Positions 9,478 to 18,864 of a DNA stretch of 64,000 nucleotides are shown here, one piece after another. The translations under genes and the position numbers were made by a program. Positions within the stretch are counted from its first letter, which is position 1; each line of letters begins with the position of its first letter. The stretch comes from Carnobacterium viridans (GTDB lineage Bacteria > Bacillota > Bacilli > Lactobacillales > Carnobacteriaceae), in assembly GCF_900102725.1 (NCBI RefSeq), contig NZ_FNJW01000008.1, positions 682,001-746,000 of the forward strand. The letters run 5' to 3'. The notes under the pieces were generated by a model, which was not told where the DNA came from, did not search any database, and saw nothing but the letters and a program-made list of their open reading frames with translations.

Positions 9478-9587
9478 CTATTAAATTGGTCTAGCTATTT
9501 AGTTACTTTAAAAAAGCGTTCGAGACACGATAGTTATCTATTGTCAATCTATTTTTATTTATCATTCTAATAAAATTATTCAGGAAA

Positions 9588-9616
9588 TTGTTTCTCTTTC
9601 TTTCGTGTGCTATTAT
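9588..9616 (+). promoter_or_regulatory. Promoter of the M29 aminopeptidase gene
   Basis: TTGTTT (9588-9593), 17-bp spacer and TATTAT (9611-9616), about 100 bp before the ATG at 9716. Confidence 0.6.
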
Positions 9617-9715
9617 TAGTACGTAAGAGTTTGAAACCAAACGAACGAAAAGTATAGTTGCTTGCTTCTAGTTTCTTTTGTTCCAACCTCATTTTGTATT
9701 ATTAGGAGGAAAAAT

Positions 9716-10954
9716 ATGGTATTGCCAAACTTTGAAGAAAATTTACAAAAATACGCTCATTTGCTCGTTAAATCGGGTATAAATGTGACAGAAGGACACA
9801 CGGTTGTCTTGCAAATCGATGTAGATCAAGCACCCTTAGCTCGTTTAATTACCAAAGAAGCTTATGCTTTAGGCGCTACAGAAGTAATTGTGAAATGGGC
9901 AGATGATGTCGTGAACCGTGAACAATTTATTGGGACACCTCAAGATCGTTTAACGGCTATTCCACAATATAAAATTGACGAATCATTAGATCAAATTGCT
10001 AAGGGAGCTAGCCGCATCAGCGTCCGTTCCTCAGATCCAGATGCATTATCTGGTGTAGACAGCGATAAAATCGCTGCTTATCAATCTGCAGCCGGGAAAG
10101 CTTTAAGTGAACAACGTAAAGCAACTCAAGCGAATAAAGTGAGTTGGACAGTGGCTGCAGCTGCTGGTGCTAAATGGGCAGCTAAAGTCTTCCCTAATTT
10201 ACCAACTGAAGAAGAACAAGTTGATGCATTATGGGATGCTATCTTTAAAGCGGTTAATCTTTATGACGCTGATCCTGTTGCATCTTGGGCTAAAAAAGAT
10301 ATCACGTTGAATGAAAAAGCTGATGAATTAAATAAAGAACAATTTGTAGCTTTGCACTACACAGCTCCTGGTACTGATTTAACGGTTGGTTTACCTGAAG
10401 GTCATCGTTGGGAAGGTGCCGGTAGTGATAACGTTCGTGGCGAACGTTTCATGGCAAATATGCCCACTGAAGAAGTCTTCACTGCTCCTGACGCTAATCG
10501 CGTTGACGGCGTAGTTCGTAGCACTAAGCCATTAAGCTATGCTGGTAACACGATTTTGAACATGGAATTCACATTTAAAGACGGTAAAGTCGTAAATGTT
10601 ACTGCTGAACAAGGCGAAGAAGTTTTGAAGAATTTAGTTGCGACAGACGAAGGTTCTGCACGTTTAGGTGAAGTAGCTTTAGTTCCTGATCCTTCTCCTA
10701 TTTCTCAATCCGGTATCGTATTTTTTAATACTTTATTCGATGAAAATGCCTCCAACCATTTGGCTTTAGGCTCTGCTTACGCTTTTAGTTTGATTGGTGG
10801 GACAGAAATGTCAGAAGAAGAATTAAAAGCTGCCGGCTTAAATCGTTCAACGATTCATGTTGACTTCATGATTGGTTCTGACAAAATGGATGTGGATGGT
10901 ATCCGCAAAGATGGTAGTACTGTTCCTGTTTTCCGTAATGGCGACTGGGCTTAA
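9716..10954 (+). CDS. pepS: M29-family aminopeptidase (AmpS/PepS type)
   Basis: Cytoplasmic metallo-aminopeptidase releasing N-terminal residues from peptides. At 412 aa it matches PepS/AmpS length. Metal-ligand segments of the family are visible in the C-terminal half: EQGEEVL, the EVALVPD region, the NHLALG histidine and the HVDFMIG segment. The frame opens at 9662, but the perfect AGGAGG at 9704-9709 with a 6-nt spacer marks ATG 9716 as the start. It is divergent to a TetR gene and is followed by its own terminator. Confidence 0.95.
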   Translation: MVLPNFEENLQKYAHLLVKSGINVTEGHTVVLQIDVDQAPLARLITKEAYALGATEVIVKWADDVVNREQFIGTPQDRLTAIPQYKIDESLDQIAKGASRISVRSSDPDALSGVDSDKIAAYQSAAGKALSEQRKATQANKVSWTVAAAAGAKWAAKVFPNLPTEEEQVDALWDAIFKAVNLYDADPVASWAKKDITLNEKADELNKEQFVALHYTAPGTDLTVGLPEGHRWEGAGSDNVRGERFMANMPTEEVFTAPDANRVDGVVRSTKPLSYAGNTILNMEFTFKDGKVVNVTAEQGEEVLKNLVATDEGSARLGEVALVPDPSPISQSGIVFFNTLFDENASNHLALGSAYAFSLIGGTEMSEEELKAAGLNRSTIHVDFMIGSDKMDVDGIRKDGSTVPVFRNGDWA

Positions 10955-10967
10955 TGTTGAGACTCAC

Positions 10968-11001
10968 AAAAAACGACTAGGCACTTGTCTAGTCGTTTTT
11001 T
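10968..11001. terminator. Bidirectional terminator between pepS and the S1-domain gene
   Basis: Thirteen-bp perfect stem (AAAAAACGACTAG and complement) with an 8-nt loop and T runs on both strands, between two convergent genes. Confidence 0.9.
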
Positions 11002-11020
11002 GTATTTATACTGTTATCCA

Positions 11021-11908
11021 TTACTCTTTTTTTACCAAACGAACAATTTTTCCTCGGACCCGTTTGTCTTCTTTTAAGACTTGTGTGATTCTGAAGGAAA
11101 CTTTATCGCCTTCTCTTACTTCTAAATGTGTCGGAATAGAGCATAATGCATCTAAATTTGGTGCAATTCTTACAAAGATACCCCATTTTTTAATGTTTCT
11201 AACAGTTCCTAGCACAACTTGATTGGCTTCCATATCCTCTAAAGAAACGGAAACTTCATTTTTGTATTTCACAATAGGCTCTACTCTTAAATTTTTATTT
11301 TCCGTAATCCGGTTAAACCTTACTTTAATTGTATCTCCTATAGTTAAGACATCCCCAATCGTAGTATGATCTTCAGCAAAATCTTTATTCAACATCTGAA
11401 CAGAGGTATTTCCAATTAAAAAGTAAGCCCCATAACGCAAATGCTTGGTTAATTTAGCTTCGACTATTTTTCCCTCTTTCAATTCTTTATGTAGTAAATC
11501 AAATTCTTTTTCTCTTATTTTTTTTACTGAGCCTAGCATCGAACCTTCTTTTTCATTTATACTGATGAGTTGAAACTGAATTTCTCCCCCTACATAATGC
11601 ATTAGTGACAATTGATGCGGTTTAAAGTCCAGCTCATTCCGTTCGATAAAAACTGGGATTCCATCTATTTCTACTTTTACAACATCGCTGGCTAATCCTT
11701 CATCGTATTGAGACGATAAAATAGTGCTGGTCAATTCGACTTCTTGATCGATCATCTTATAATAAACTTCATAGTTTAGAGGTTGAATCATTTCTTCATC
11801 GGCAGCAAAAAAAACGTTTTCACTTCTTTCCATGACTGCAACATCTGTTGACCCTACTTCGTTAGTGTGAATTCCTATCCATTTTTTTACTAGATCCCTT
11901 ATACCCAT
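11021..11908 (-). CDS. S1 RNA-binding domain protein
   Basis: Predicted RNA-binding protein, 295 aa from the ATG at 11906-11908, which is preceded by GAGGAGTGAG; the frame is open further upstream but without a ribosome site. The C-terminal 75 residues form a clear S1 domain (segment GTVRNIKKWGIFVRI). Two earlier stretches, around residues 70-130 and 140-210, look like further OB/S1-like repeats, so it resembles a compact multi-S1 protein. Function is unknown; a translation-linked or RNA-stability role is only inferred from the domain. It is convergent with pepS. Confidence 0.75.
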   Translation of the reverse strand: MGIRDLVKKWIGIHTNEVGSTDVAVMERSENVFFAADEEMIQPLNYEVYYKMIDQEVELTSTILSSQYDEGLASDVVKVEIDGIPVFIERNELDFKPHQLSLMHYVGGEIQFQLISINEKEGSMLGSVKKIREKEFDLLHKELKEGKIVEAKLTKHLRYGAYFLIGNTSVQMLNKDFAEDHTTIGDVLTIGDTIKVRFNRITENKNLRVEPIVKYKNEVSVSLEDMEANQVVLGTVRNIKKWGIFVRIAPNLDALCSIPTHLEVREGDKVSFRITQVLKEDKRVRGKIVRLVKKE

Positions 11909-12252
11909 CTTTAATTTCTCACTCCTCAAAAAATAATAAATGATTTGTTTAGTCAACCTTATTATAGCACATGTTTTTTTATTTTTATGTACTTTTTTCC
12001 TTCATTTGACAGCCATCTTTTTTTGAATCGTTCAAAAATTTTTTTTAGGCACAATATCGCTATTTATATTAGCAATTTCTTGAACATTTAATGACAAATT
12101 GTTGGGTTGTCACCAATTGTTCACTTATTAATTCTTTCACTTTATCTTTTAAAGATTTTTTTACTGTATACTAATAATCATACATAGCACCATTTAACTA
12201 TCTTTTATATGTAAATCACATAAACAGCACGCTAATTTCAGGAGGAAACCTT
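11909..12252. other. Gene-free spacer upstream of the second TetR gene
   Basis: AT-rich spacer between divergent genes. It contains TATACT near 12170 as a possible -10 box and repeated CAATTGT-like words near 12095-12125 that could be regulator sites. I see no coding region or RNA gene. Confidence 0.4.
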
Positions 12253-12867
12253 ATGTCACAAAAAGAAGTAGTCGATATTCGCTTTATGCGTAGCAAAAAG
12301 GCTATATCTGAAACGTTCATCAGCTTATTGAATGAACGCGATTTTAAGACGATTTCAATTACTGAAATTGTCAATAAAGCCGGCGTTAATAGAGGAACAT
12401 TTTATAAACATTATGCCTATAAAGAAGATATTTTAAAAGAGATACTAGATCAATTTCTAGATCATCTAACGATTATGTTGGAAGATAACTACCGAGATAT
12501 CTGTTATTCTAATTTAAAAACCATTCCTTTATCAGATGCCCTCTTTGTATTTATCTGTGAACACCGTAATTATTTTCATTTAGCTATTCATTCTGTTGGT
12601 TTCCTAAACTTCCAATTGCAATTTTCTGCTGTGTTAAAAAAATTTTTGAACGAAAGCTTTTTCTCCACTGTTCAATATTCTTTAAAATCGCAAAAACCTC
12701 TTGGTGCTTATATCGCTAATGGAGTTTACGGTTACTTAGTTGAATGGGATGAAACAAACTACGCTTCTTCTACTACTGAAATGGCACAACAACTGACAGA
12801 TATCTTTGTTTTAGATCGTAGTATTTTTCAATTGCCACTGTCCAATTTTGTAACTGAAAACGACTAA
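12253..12867 (+). CDS. TetR/AcrR-family transcriptional regulator
   Basis: Regulator of 204 aa. The HTH lies at about residues 14-60 with the family-typical ISITEIVNKAGVNRGTFYKHY block; the rest resembles the C-terminal domain of the TetR group that includes DhaS-like proteins. The ATG is behind a perfect AGGAGG. No obvious target gene is adjacent (S1 gene divergent, tRNA downstream), so the regulon is unknown. Confidence 0.9.
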   Translation: MSQKEVVDIRFMRSKKAISETFISLLNERDFKTISITEIVNKAGVNRGTFYKHYAYKEDILKEILDQFLDHLTIMLEDNYRDICYSNLKTIPLSDALFVFICEHRNYFHLAIHSVGFLNFQLQFSAVLKKFLNESFFSTVQYSLKSQKPLGAYIANGVYGYLVEWDETNYASSTTEMAQQLTDIFVLDRSIFQLPLSNFVTEND

Positions 12868-12956
12868 CTTAGGTCATCAATGATACAAATTTGAGCTTTC
12901 ATTTTAAACCTAGACATTTATTTTAAACTGTGAGAAAATAGAGACTGTGTTCATAC

Positions 12957-13030
12957 GGTCCTATAGCTCAGGTGGATAGAGCAAACGTTTCCTAAACGTT
13001 AGGTCGGGAGTTCAAATCTCTCTAGGATCA
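12957..13030 (+). tRNA. tRNA-Arg (anticodon CCT)
   Basis: A 74-nt cloverleaf: acceptor GGTCCTA/TAGGATC with one G-U pair, D stem GCTC/GAGC, anticodon stem AACGT/ACGTT with loop TTCCTAA (anticodon CCT, reading AGG), T stem GGGAG/CTCTC with loop TTCAAAT, discriminator A. No CCA is encoded. It stands as a single tRNA gene. Confidence 0.95.
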
Positions 13031-13060
13031 TTTTACATCAATAAAGAGAAAATCAATATT

Positions 13061-13101
13061 TTTAAAATAGAAAGAAGAGCTATTTTTCTTTCTATTTTAA
13101 A
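13061..13101. terminator. Hairpin after tRNA-Arg
   Basis: Perfect 16-bp inverted repeat (13061-13076 with 13086-13101), rich in A/T, 30 bp after the tRNA; probably its terminator. Confidence 0.6.
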
Positions 13102-13117
13102 TTTTATCAAAACTGAG

Positions 13118-13165
13118 AAAATCAAAAACAGAACCTTGCTTGAATAAGGTTCTGTTTTTGATTTT
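13118..13165 (-). terminator. asnB terminator
   Basis: Twenty-bp perfect stem (13118-13137 and 13146-13165) with T runs, just downstream of the asnB stop; probably works in both directions. Confidence 0.9.
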
Positions 13166-13184
13166 ATTTAGTTTTAACTTTTGA

Positions 13185-15077
13185 TTAATGCTGTACAATA
13201 ACGCTGAGGGGTTCAGTCAAAAATTCTTGTGATTCTTCGACATAAATACGGTGCCAAACCATAAAAGTTAAAGCTGTCCATATTTTGCGTGAATAGTCTA
13301 TCTTACCTATGCGATGATTGATTAAAAGGTCTTCAATATAACCTTTATTCAAGATATGTTCTGTTTGAGATTCCCGTATAATCGTCAATGCCCAATCATA
13401 CATTTCATCTTTTAACCAATGACGGATTGGAACTGGAAAACCTAATTTTTTACGGTAAATAACATTTTCTGGAACAATTCCTTCAACTGCTTTTCTTAAA
13501 ATATATTTAGTCGTTCCATGAGCAAGCCTTAAATGTGCAGGTATTTCTCTAGCAACCTTAAATACTTCTTTATCTAAAAACGGCGTTCTCAATTCTAATG
13601 AATGAGCCATTGTGGTTCTATCTGCATTTAAAAGTAAATCTCCACTTAACCACGTATTAATATCAATCAATTGCATTCTATCTACTGGATGATAGCCAAT
13701 TGTTTGTTGATAAATCGGTTCTGTTACGTTCTGAAAAGGATGGTTAGGATTATAATTAGTTAATAAGTTATTTTTTTCACGTTCGTCAAAAATCTTTGCA
13801 TTTCCTACATACCGGTGCTCTAGCGGAATGGTTCCTCTAAGAAGAAAACTTTTTCCTTTTACTCCCTCGGGCATTAGCCGGGCTAACTGATGGATAACTT
13901 GATTAGTAACTTTACCATTGCGATTGAACATTCTCAATGCATGCGGTTCGTTATAAATACCATATCCCCCAAATAATTCATCCGCTCCTTCGCCTGATAA
14001 CGCAACTTTTACATGCTTTCGAGCTAATTCTGACAAAAAGAATTGTGGCATAGCTGCAGGATCAGCCAAAGGGTCATCCATATGCCAAATAAAACGTGGA
14101 AATTCAGCCATAAATTCTTCTGCAGTAATCGTGTGACTAAAGTTTTCTACTTTTAACTCTTCTGCCGTTTCTTCAGCTAAGTTAATTTCATTGTATCCAT
14201 CTCTTTCAAATCCAACGGATAATGTCTTAAGTTTAGGATTAAACTCACGTGCCATCGCTACAATGATTGACGAATCAATTCCTCCTGATAAGAAGGAACC
14301 AACTGTAACATCAGATCTCATGTGTTTTTCAACAGAATCCCATAAGCTTGTTCTAATTTCCTTTGCAACTAGTTCTTCTGATTTATTACTAGGTAAAAAA
14401 TCTGCTTGCCAATATCTAGTAATTTTTACAGTTTCATTTATCTTCTTTGTCATAAAATGACCTGGTGGAAGTTCCTTAATCGCTTGGTGCATCGTTTCTG
14501 ATCCTGGAACATACTGAAAGGTTAAATAATTTTGTAATGCAATTTGATCTAATTGTCGATCTTGAACCACTTTTAGAATAGCTTTTTTTTCAGAAGCTAC
14601 ATACAAACCTTGATCTTCTACTGCGTAATAAAAAGGTTTGATTCCAAAATGATCACGAGCTCCAAAGAACACTTTTTCTACTTTATCCCAAATCACAAAT
14701 GCAAACATTCCTCTTAATTTATCCACTACTTTTTCTTTGTATGCTGAATAAGCTGCAATGATGACTTCTGTGTCACTATCCGTTTTAAACGCATAGCCTT
14801 GAACACTTAGTTCTTTTCTTAATTCTATATAATTATAAATTTCACCGTTAAAGATAATCCAATAGCGTTCATCTTCATAAGACAATGGTTGATGTCCTTT
14901 TTCAATATCGATAATACTTAATCTTCTAAAACCTAACGCAATCGTATCATCGCTATAATAGCCTTCTTCATCTGGCCCTCTATGTACAATCATTTTATTC
15001 ATTTGATCAATCGTGTTCTCAATTGTTTTTTGTATTGTATTTTCTGTATTAGAAATATACCCAACAAATCCACACAT
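13185..15077 (-). CDS. asnB: Asparagine synthase (glutamine-hydrolysing)
   Basis: Makes asparagine from aspartate, ATP and glutamine. The protein begins Met-Cys-Gly-Phe; Cys2 becomes the N-terminal nucleophile of the glutaminase domain (residues 2-210), which also shows the FNGEIYNY segment. The synthetase domain carries the PP-loop SGGIDSS near residue 260. The frame opens eight codons earlier, but AAAGGAGAG before 15077 and the requirement for Cys2 fix the start; this gives 630 aa. It is monocistronic with a strong terminator. The 190-bp upstream region shows no T-box leader. Confidence 0.96.
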   Translation of the reverse strand: MCGFVGYISNTENTIQKTIENTIDQMNKMIVHRGPDEEGYYSDDTIALGFRRLSIIDIEKGHQPLSYEDERYWIIFNGEIYNYIELRKELSVQGYAFKTDSDTEVIIAAYSAYKEKVVDKLRGMFAFVIWDKVEKVFFGARDHFGIKPFYYAVEDQGLYVASEKKAILKVVQDRQLDQIALQNYLTFQYVPGSETMHQAIKELPPGHFMTKKINETVKITRYWQADFLPSNKSEELVAKEIRTSLWDSVEKHMRSDVTVGSFLSGGIDSSIIVAMAREFNPKLKTLSVGFERDGYNEINLAEETAEELKVENFSHTITAEEFMAEFPRFIWHMDDPLADPAAMPQFFLSELARKHVKVALSGEGADELFGGYGIYNEPHALRMFNRNGKVTNQVIHQLARLMPEGVKGKSFLLRGTIPLEHRYVGNAKIFDEREKNNLLTNYNPNHPFQNVTEPIYQQTIGYHPVDRMQLIDINTWLSGDLLLNADRTTMAHSLELRTPFLDKEVFKVAREIPAHLRLAHGTTKYILRKAVEGIVPENVIYRKKLGFPVPIRHWLKDEMYDWALTIIRESQTEHILNKGYIEDLLINHRIGKIDYSRKIWTALTFMVWHRIYVEESQEFLTEPLSVIVQH

Positions 15078-15266
15078 AGTTGTGCTCTCCTTTATAAACA
15101 AACTGTTTTATACTTTCTGTTATCAACGGTTAAATAGCTTTTAAATGAAAACACTAAAGACTAGTTTTTAGCGTTTTCATTACATTTATATTACAACTAT
15201 TACTTTAATATATCAATAGTTTTTTTATTTTATTTAATTTAATAGAAAAAACGCCTGTCTTCTGTT

Positions 15267-16523
15267 TTACTGTTGAAATAAAATTTCGCTTAGATACAAC
15301 TCATCTCTTTTAGATGGTTGATTAACTTTTTCATCGATTGTTCCTTCAAAAACAAGTTCCCCTGAATTACTGTCAATTGCCATGATTTGCATAGCTTTAT
15401 CTGTTACATTAGAACTTTCTGCAAAGAAAACAATCCCATCTTTCACTTGCAGAATGACATCTGCTTTTAAAATTGCTAGTTGTTCTTTAGTTAATTCAAC
15501 GGATTCAAGCTCTAATAACTCTCTTTGCTCTAAGGAATAAGAGTAAAGAGACAACGTTGTGTCATTCTTTTTGTAAAAATACAAAGTAGAATTTTCAATA
15601 AGTATCGTATTTCCTAAAGCTTTGTTATCTAATTTATCTGAAACATCTATTAAAAATTGTTCTCCTGTTTCTATGTTTACACCGATTAGTCCAAAAACAG
15701 GTTGAGTTATTATTTCGTTTTCATCATATACTTCCGTTTCTGTTTGTGGAACATCAAGAGTTACACGGTAAACTAAAATTTTTGAAGAATGGATATCATT
15801 TCCTGCATTCAGTAATTCAACATATTGAATTTCTTTGTCTTTTGAATCCACTAAATCCATTTTAATTTTTTCATCTTTTTCAATTTTCTCATTTGGCAAA
15901 TCGATTGAATACAAATGCTGCTCATCTTGTCCGTTTTCGCTATTTATTGAGTACCCATTTGTCACCACAATTAATTTATTATTGGCAACTTGAACGTCTT
16001 CAATATACATTGAAAAGTAATCCGTTGCTTTAGGAAAATCTACTGAAAAAGAAATCACATCATTTGTTTTTTTGTCCAATACTTCAATAAGAAATTTTGA
16101 ATCTTCAGTAACAGCCGACATGGAATCTAACGTTATATCTGCATAAGCTAATATAGAATCGTCTTCAAAATAATTGGCTAATTGTGGTTCTTTTCCACGC
16201 ATAAAACTCCGATATTTTTTTTGCAATTGAGTCATTTTTTCATTGCCGTTTACACTACCCTGTAGTTGATTTAGATAAGGCTGAGTTGAATAGTAAGTTG
16301 TAGCCTCGTTCGCAATTTCTACTTCTGTTCCTATTCCATAAAGATTATTTTCATAGTAATACCCTTCTATGGTCATATCCTCTATTAATGTTTTGTCGCC
16401 ACTTTTTGCTGAGACTGAAAATTGTGGTCTTGTCTCTCCCGTAAAAATAGGTTGAATATAATAAATACCAATTGAAAGAACAGCTAATCCTGCAATGATG
16501 CCTAATTTTCCATAACGTTTCAT
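15267..16523 (-). CDS. Membrane-anchored extracytoplasmic protein of the GntR-ABC operon
   Basis: Unrecognised 418-aa protein. Residues 7-25 form a single N-terminal membrane segment; the remaining about 390 residues are hydrophilic and probably outside the cell. It is the last gene of a four-gene operon (GntR regulator, ATPase, permease, this), with a 15-bp gap to the permease, so it may be an accessory or sensor subunit of that transporter (inference from position). The ATG follows AGAGGAGGCAG. No catalytic motif is seen. Confidence 0.8.
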   Translation of the reverse strand: MKRYGKLGIIAGLAVLSIGIYYIQPIFTGETRPQFSVSAKSGDKTLIEDMTIEGYYYENNLYGIGTEVEIANEATTYYSTQPYLNQLQGSVNGNEKMTQLQKKYRSFMRGKEPQLANYFEDDSILAYADITLDSMSAVTEDSKFLIEVLDKKTNDVISFSVDFPKATDYFSMYIEDVQVANNKLIVVTNGYSINSENGQDEQHLYSIDLPNEKIEKDEKIKMDLVDSKDKEIQYVELLNAGNDIHSSKILVYRVTLDVPQTETEVYDENEIITQPVFGLIGVNIETGEQFLIDVSDKLDNKALGNTILIENSTLYFYKKNDTTLSLYSYSLEQRELLELESVELTKEQLAILKADVILQVKDGIVFFAESSNVTDKAMQIMAIDSNSGELVFEGTIDEKVNQPSKRDELYLSEILFQQ

Positions 16524-16538
16524 ACTCTCTGCCTCCTC

Positions 16539-17372
16539 TTAAACTGTTACTTTTTTATTCAATAAGTAATGACTCATCCAGCTACTTATCGCAATAACAA
16601 GTACCCCTAGAATAATCTCGGTGATAATGATTTCATTTGGATAAAGCCAGTTTAAACCGACTATATCGTTAGCAATAACTGGTGATAAAAACACAAGAAA
16701 TAAAACAATACTAAAACCTATTCCCATCATTATTCCTTTTAATCGGAAACTTCTCTCAAATAAGATTGTTGTGTAGGTTAAGAAGAGCAGTATAAATCCT
16801 GTACCATAGTAGATGATAAAAGATAGAAATGATTGTGGCATAAAGAGAGAAAGATAATAAGATAGTTCACTTAATTGTTGCAGCGATAGATCTAAGCGAA
16901 TATCACTTGCAACTAACAGCTTTAATAGTTGACTTTCAACAATTAGTAATATGAGTTGAATAGAAACTAATCCAAAAATCATTAAAGCTATGGTTGTGAT
17001 TTTAGACCAGAAGATAGTCATACGAGACGTTGGCAGCATCAATAACCGATAAATAAATGTATTCTTCCCCATCCACTCAACGTACCAGATATAAAAACTA
17101 TAGAATAACACAGCCGTTACACTGATAAGAATAGGCAATAAAAACCAAATATTATTAACTACCCAAAACATGCTCATTTCACCTGTTTCACTTAAAAATT
17201 GAGTTTTTGGTATTTTATTTTGATAAACTGCTTCATTTAATTGATTTATGTAATTTTTAGACTCTATAAAAACTGCAATAAGTTGCGATACAATAGTTAA
17301 CCCAATTAAAGAAACATACAGTTTTATGCAACGGTTAAATTCAAAATTTACTAGTTTTAGATAATTTTTCAT
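16539..17372 (-). CDS. ABC transporter permease
   Basis: Membrane subunit of 277 aa with about six hydrophobic segments (near 15-35, 55-80, 105-130, 165-185, 195-220, 230-250). Its start overlaps the end of the ATPase gene by 4 bp, indicating translational coupling. Together with the YtrA-type GntR regulator it resembles the ytr-type ABC systems of Firmicutes, often induced by cell-wall stress (family knowledge). The substrate is unknown. Confidence 0.85.
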   Translation of the reverse strand: MKNYLKLVNFEFNRCIKLYVSLIGLTIVSQLIAVFIESKNYINQLNEAVYQNKIPKTQFLSETGEMSMFWVVNNIWFLLPILISVTAVLFYSFYIWYVEWMGKNTFIYRLLMLPTSRMTIFWSKITTIALMIFGLVSIQLILLIVESQLLKLLVASDIRLDLSLQQLSELSYYLSLFMPQSFLSFIIYYGTGFILLFLTYTTILFERSFRLKGIMMGIGFSIVLFLVFLSPVIANDIVGLNWLYPNEIIITEIILGVLVIAISSWMSHYLLNKKVTV

Positions 17373-18058
17373 GGCTGGAACACCTCTCTCATAACATCAA
17401 CAACAGACTTTCCTTCTTCTTCGCGTACTTGTTCTGCATTAAATTCTTTCAATACTACACCTTCATCAATCAACACAACTTTATCAATCAAATGCTCAAT
17501 ATCATTAATTTCATGTGTCGTTATGATAACTCCGCGATCTTCAATCAAGTGGCTTGTAAACACATTGGCAATCTGTTCTCGGCTAAAAATATCGATTCCA
17601 GAAAAAGGTTCATCCATTAATAAATAATCAACGTCTAAAGCCAAACCTAACATCAAATTCACTTTAGCCGTATTTCCTTTAGAAAGGGTAGAAATTTTAT
17701 CCTCTTTTGTTAATTTAAAAAAGCCTAGTAATTCTTCAGCTCGTCCTTGATTCCACGATTGATAAAAATTTTGCATAAACTGCATGGCTTGTTCAATTCT
17801 AAAACCTGGCAGCATAGTCATTGTATCGGGAATAAATGTGATCTTTTCATAAATTTTTTTATTTATCTTCTCTCCGTCAATCAGAATCTCACCGCTGTTC
17901 ATTGGAGTTAAATTCATGATTCCATTTAAGATAGTCGTTTTACCCACGCCATTAATGCCGATGATACAAGTGATTTCGCCTTTATTGGCTGTAAACGAAA
18001 TTCCTTTCAAAACTTTTTTTCGGCCAAATTTTTTCGTGATTCCTTTTACTTCAATCAT
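17369..18058 (-). CDS. ABC transporter ATP-binding protein
   Basis: Cytoplasmic ATPase of 229 aa. Walker A is GINGVGKTT (about residues 34-42), Walker B is LLMDEPFSG and the H-loop lies in TTHE. The signature region reads LSKGNTAKVN rather than canonical LSGGQ, as is common in YtrB/EcsA-like exporters. It overlaps the GntR gene and the permease gene by 4 bp each. Confidence 0.93.
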   Translation of the reverse strand: MIEVKGITKKFGRKKVLKGISFTANKGEITCIIGINGVGKTTILNGIMNLTPMNSGEILIDGEKINKKIYEKITFIPDTMTMLPGFRIEQAMQFMQNFYQSWNQGRAEELLGFFKLTKEDKISTLSKGNTAKVNLMLGLALDVDYLLMDEPFSGIDIFSREQIANVFTSHLIEDRGVIITTHEINDIEHLIDKVVLIDEGVVLKEFNAEQVREEEGKSVVDVMREVFQP

Positions 18059-18435
18059 TTTATTCCTCCTGATTCAGCAACATATTTTTCTTTGATTAAC
18101 CCTATGACTTTATCTAGCGGTACTTGAATCGGTCGAATCGCAGATACAAAAGAAGAAACAGCTTCTCCCAACAATTCATCTTGGACGGCTCCCAAAACAC
18201 TTCGATTTTCTGAAATTTTACTTGGTGAATTGCTTTCTGTATATATTAAGCCTTGTTCCTCCATTTCCTTATACGCTCGCTGGGCTGTATTCGGATTGAT
18301 TTTTAACTGACTGGCTAGCTCCCGTCTAGACGGCATTTCTTGACCCGGCAATAATTTTCCTGCTGCGATTTCTTCTTTAAAATGTCGAACAACTTGTTCA
18401 TACAGCGGATCTCGTTTATTAAAATTAACGTTCAT
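18055..18435 (-). CDS. GntR-family regulator, YtrA subfamily
   Basis: First gene of the ABC operon and probably its repressor. The winged helix occupies residues 5-75 with the GntR pattern PLYEQVVRHF and PSRRELASQL, NPNTAQRAYKEME; the short tail of about 50 residues is typical of the YtrA subfamily. The start is ATG at 18433-18435, preceded by TGGAGG (126 aa); the frame is open further upstream without a ribosome site. The operator-like repeats at 18472-18515 lie about 40-80 bp upstream of this start. Confidence 0.93.
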   Translation of the reverse strand: MNVNFNKRDPLYEQVVRHFKEEIAAGKLLPGQEMPSRRELASQLKINPNTAQRAYKEMEEQGLIYTESNSPSKISENRSVLGAVQDELLGEAVSSFVSAIRPIQVPLDKVIGLIKEKYVAESGGIK

Positions 18436-18471
18436 AGCAGCCTCCATTTTGATTTCATTTTCTTGCGACTG

Positions 18472-18515
18472 TATTAACCGGTTAATACGCACTAGGTAAA
18501 AAAATGCGTATTAAA
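18472..18515. promoter_or_regulatory. Operator of the GntR-ABC operon
   Basis: A perfect 18-bp palindrome GTATTAACC-GGTTAATAC (18472-18489) is followed by a third copy of the half-site, GCGTATTAA (18507-18515), which forms a second inverted repeat TTAATACGCA (18483-18492) / TGCGTATTAA (18506-18515) with a 13-bp spacer. Three GTATTAA half-sites immediately upstream of a YtrA-type gene strongly suggest autoregulation. Confidence 0.75.
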
Positions 18516-18574
18516 TGATTCCTACATCTCTCTGCTGTATTATATCCTTCATACACTTTTATTGTCAATCACTT

Positions 18575-18700
18575 TTTTGTTTTGGAATAATGATGGTTTA
18601 ACTTCAGACGGTTTCTAGGCAACTCAGTAAATGGATGGCTCTCCACAAGCAAACCCGTCTATTCCAAAAAAAATTTCATTTTATTCTTATAATCACCATT
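18575..18700. repeat. Dispersed hairpin element, copy B (degenerate left arm)
   Basis: The right arm is well conserved (TGGCTCTCCACAAGCAAACC, then the TCTATTCC word, ending in ACCATTTGACGAAG). The left arm is reduced to a weak GGAATAATGATGGTTT match near 18582. It lies between the GntR promoter region and the hairpin at 18726-18766. Confidence 0.6.
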
Positions 18701-18725
18701 TGACGAAGATTCGCTTTCTTTCACT

Positions 18726-18766
18726 CAAAAAGAAACCAGGAAAGACTAATCAATCTCACTGGTTTC
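18726..18766 (-). terminator. Terminator of the small membrane protein gene
   Basis: GAAACCAG (18732-18739) pairs with CTGGTTTC (18759-18766); on the minus strand a T-rich run follows. It lies about 100 bp after the stop at 18865. Confidence 0.55.
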
Positions 18767-18864
18767 ATAATTTTATTTAGTTGATTATTCCTTATATGGA
18801 GGATCGTTCTTATTCCATTCTTCTTATCTTTTTGCTACTTCCAGCATGATTTACTTTTGAATAG

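Noticed and set aside
15078..15266. T-box leader for asnB
   Set aside because: The spacer is short, with no T-box consensus or specifier/terminator architecture that I can see.
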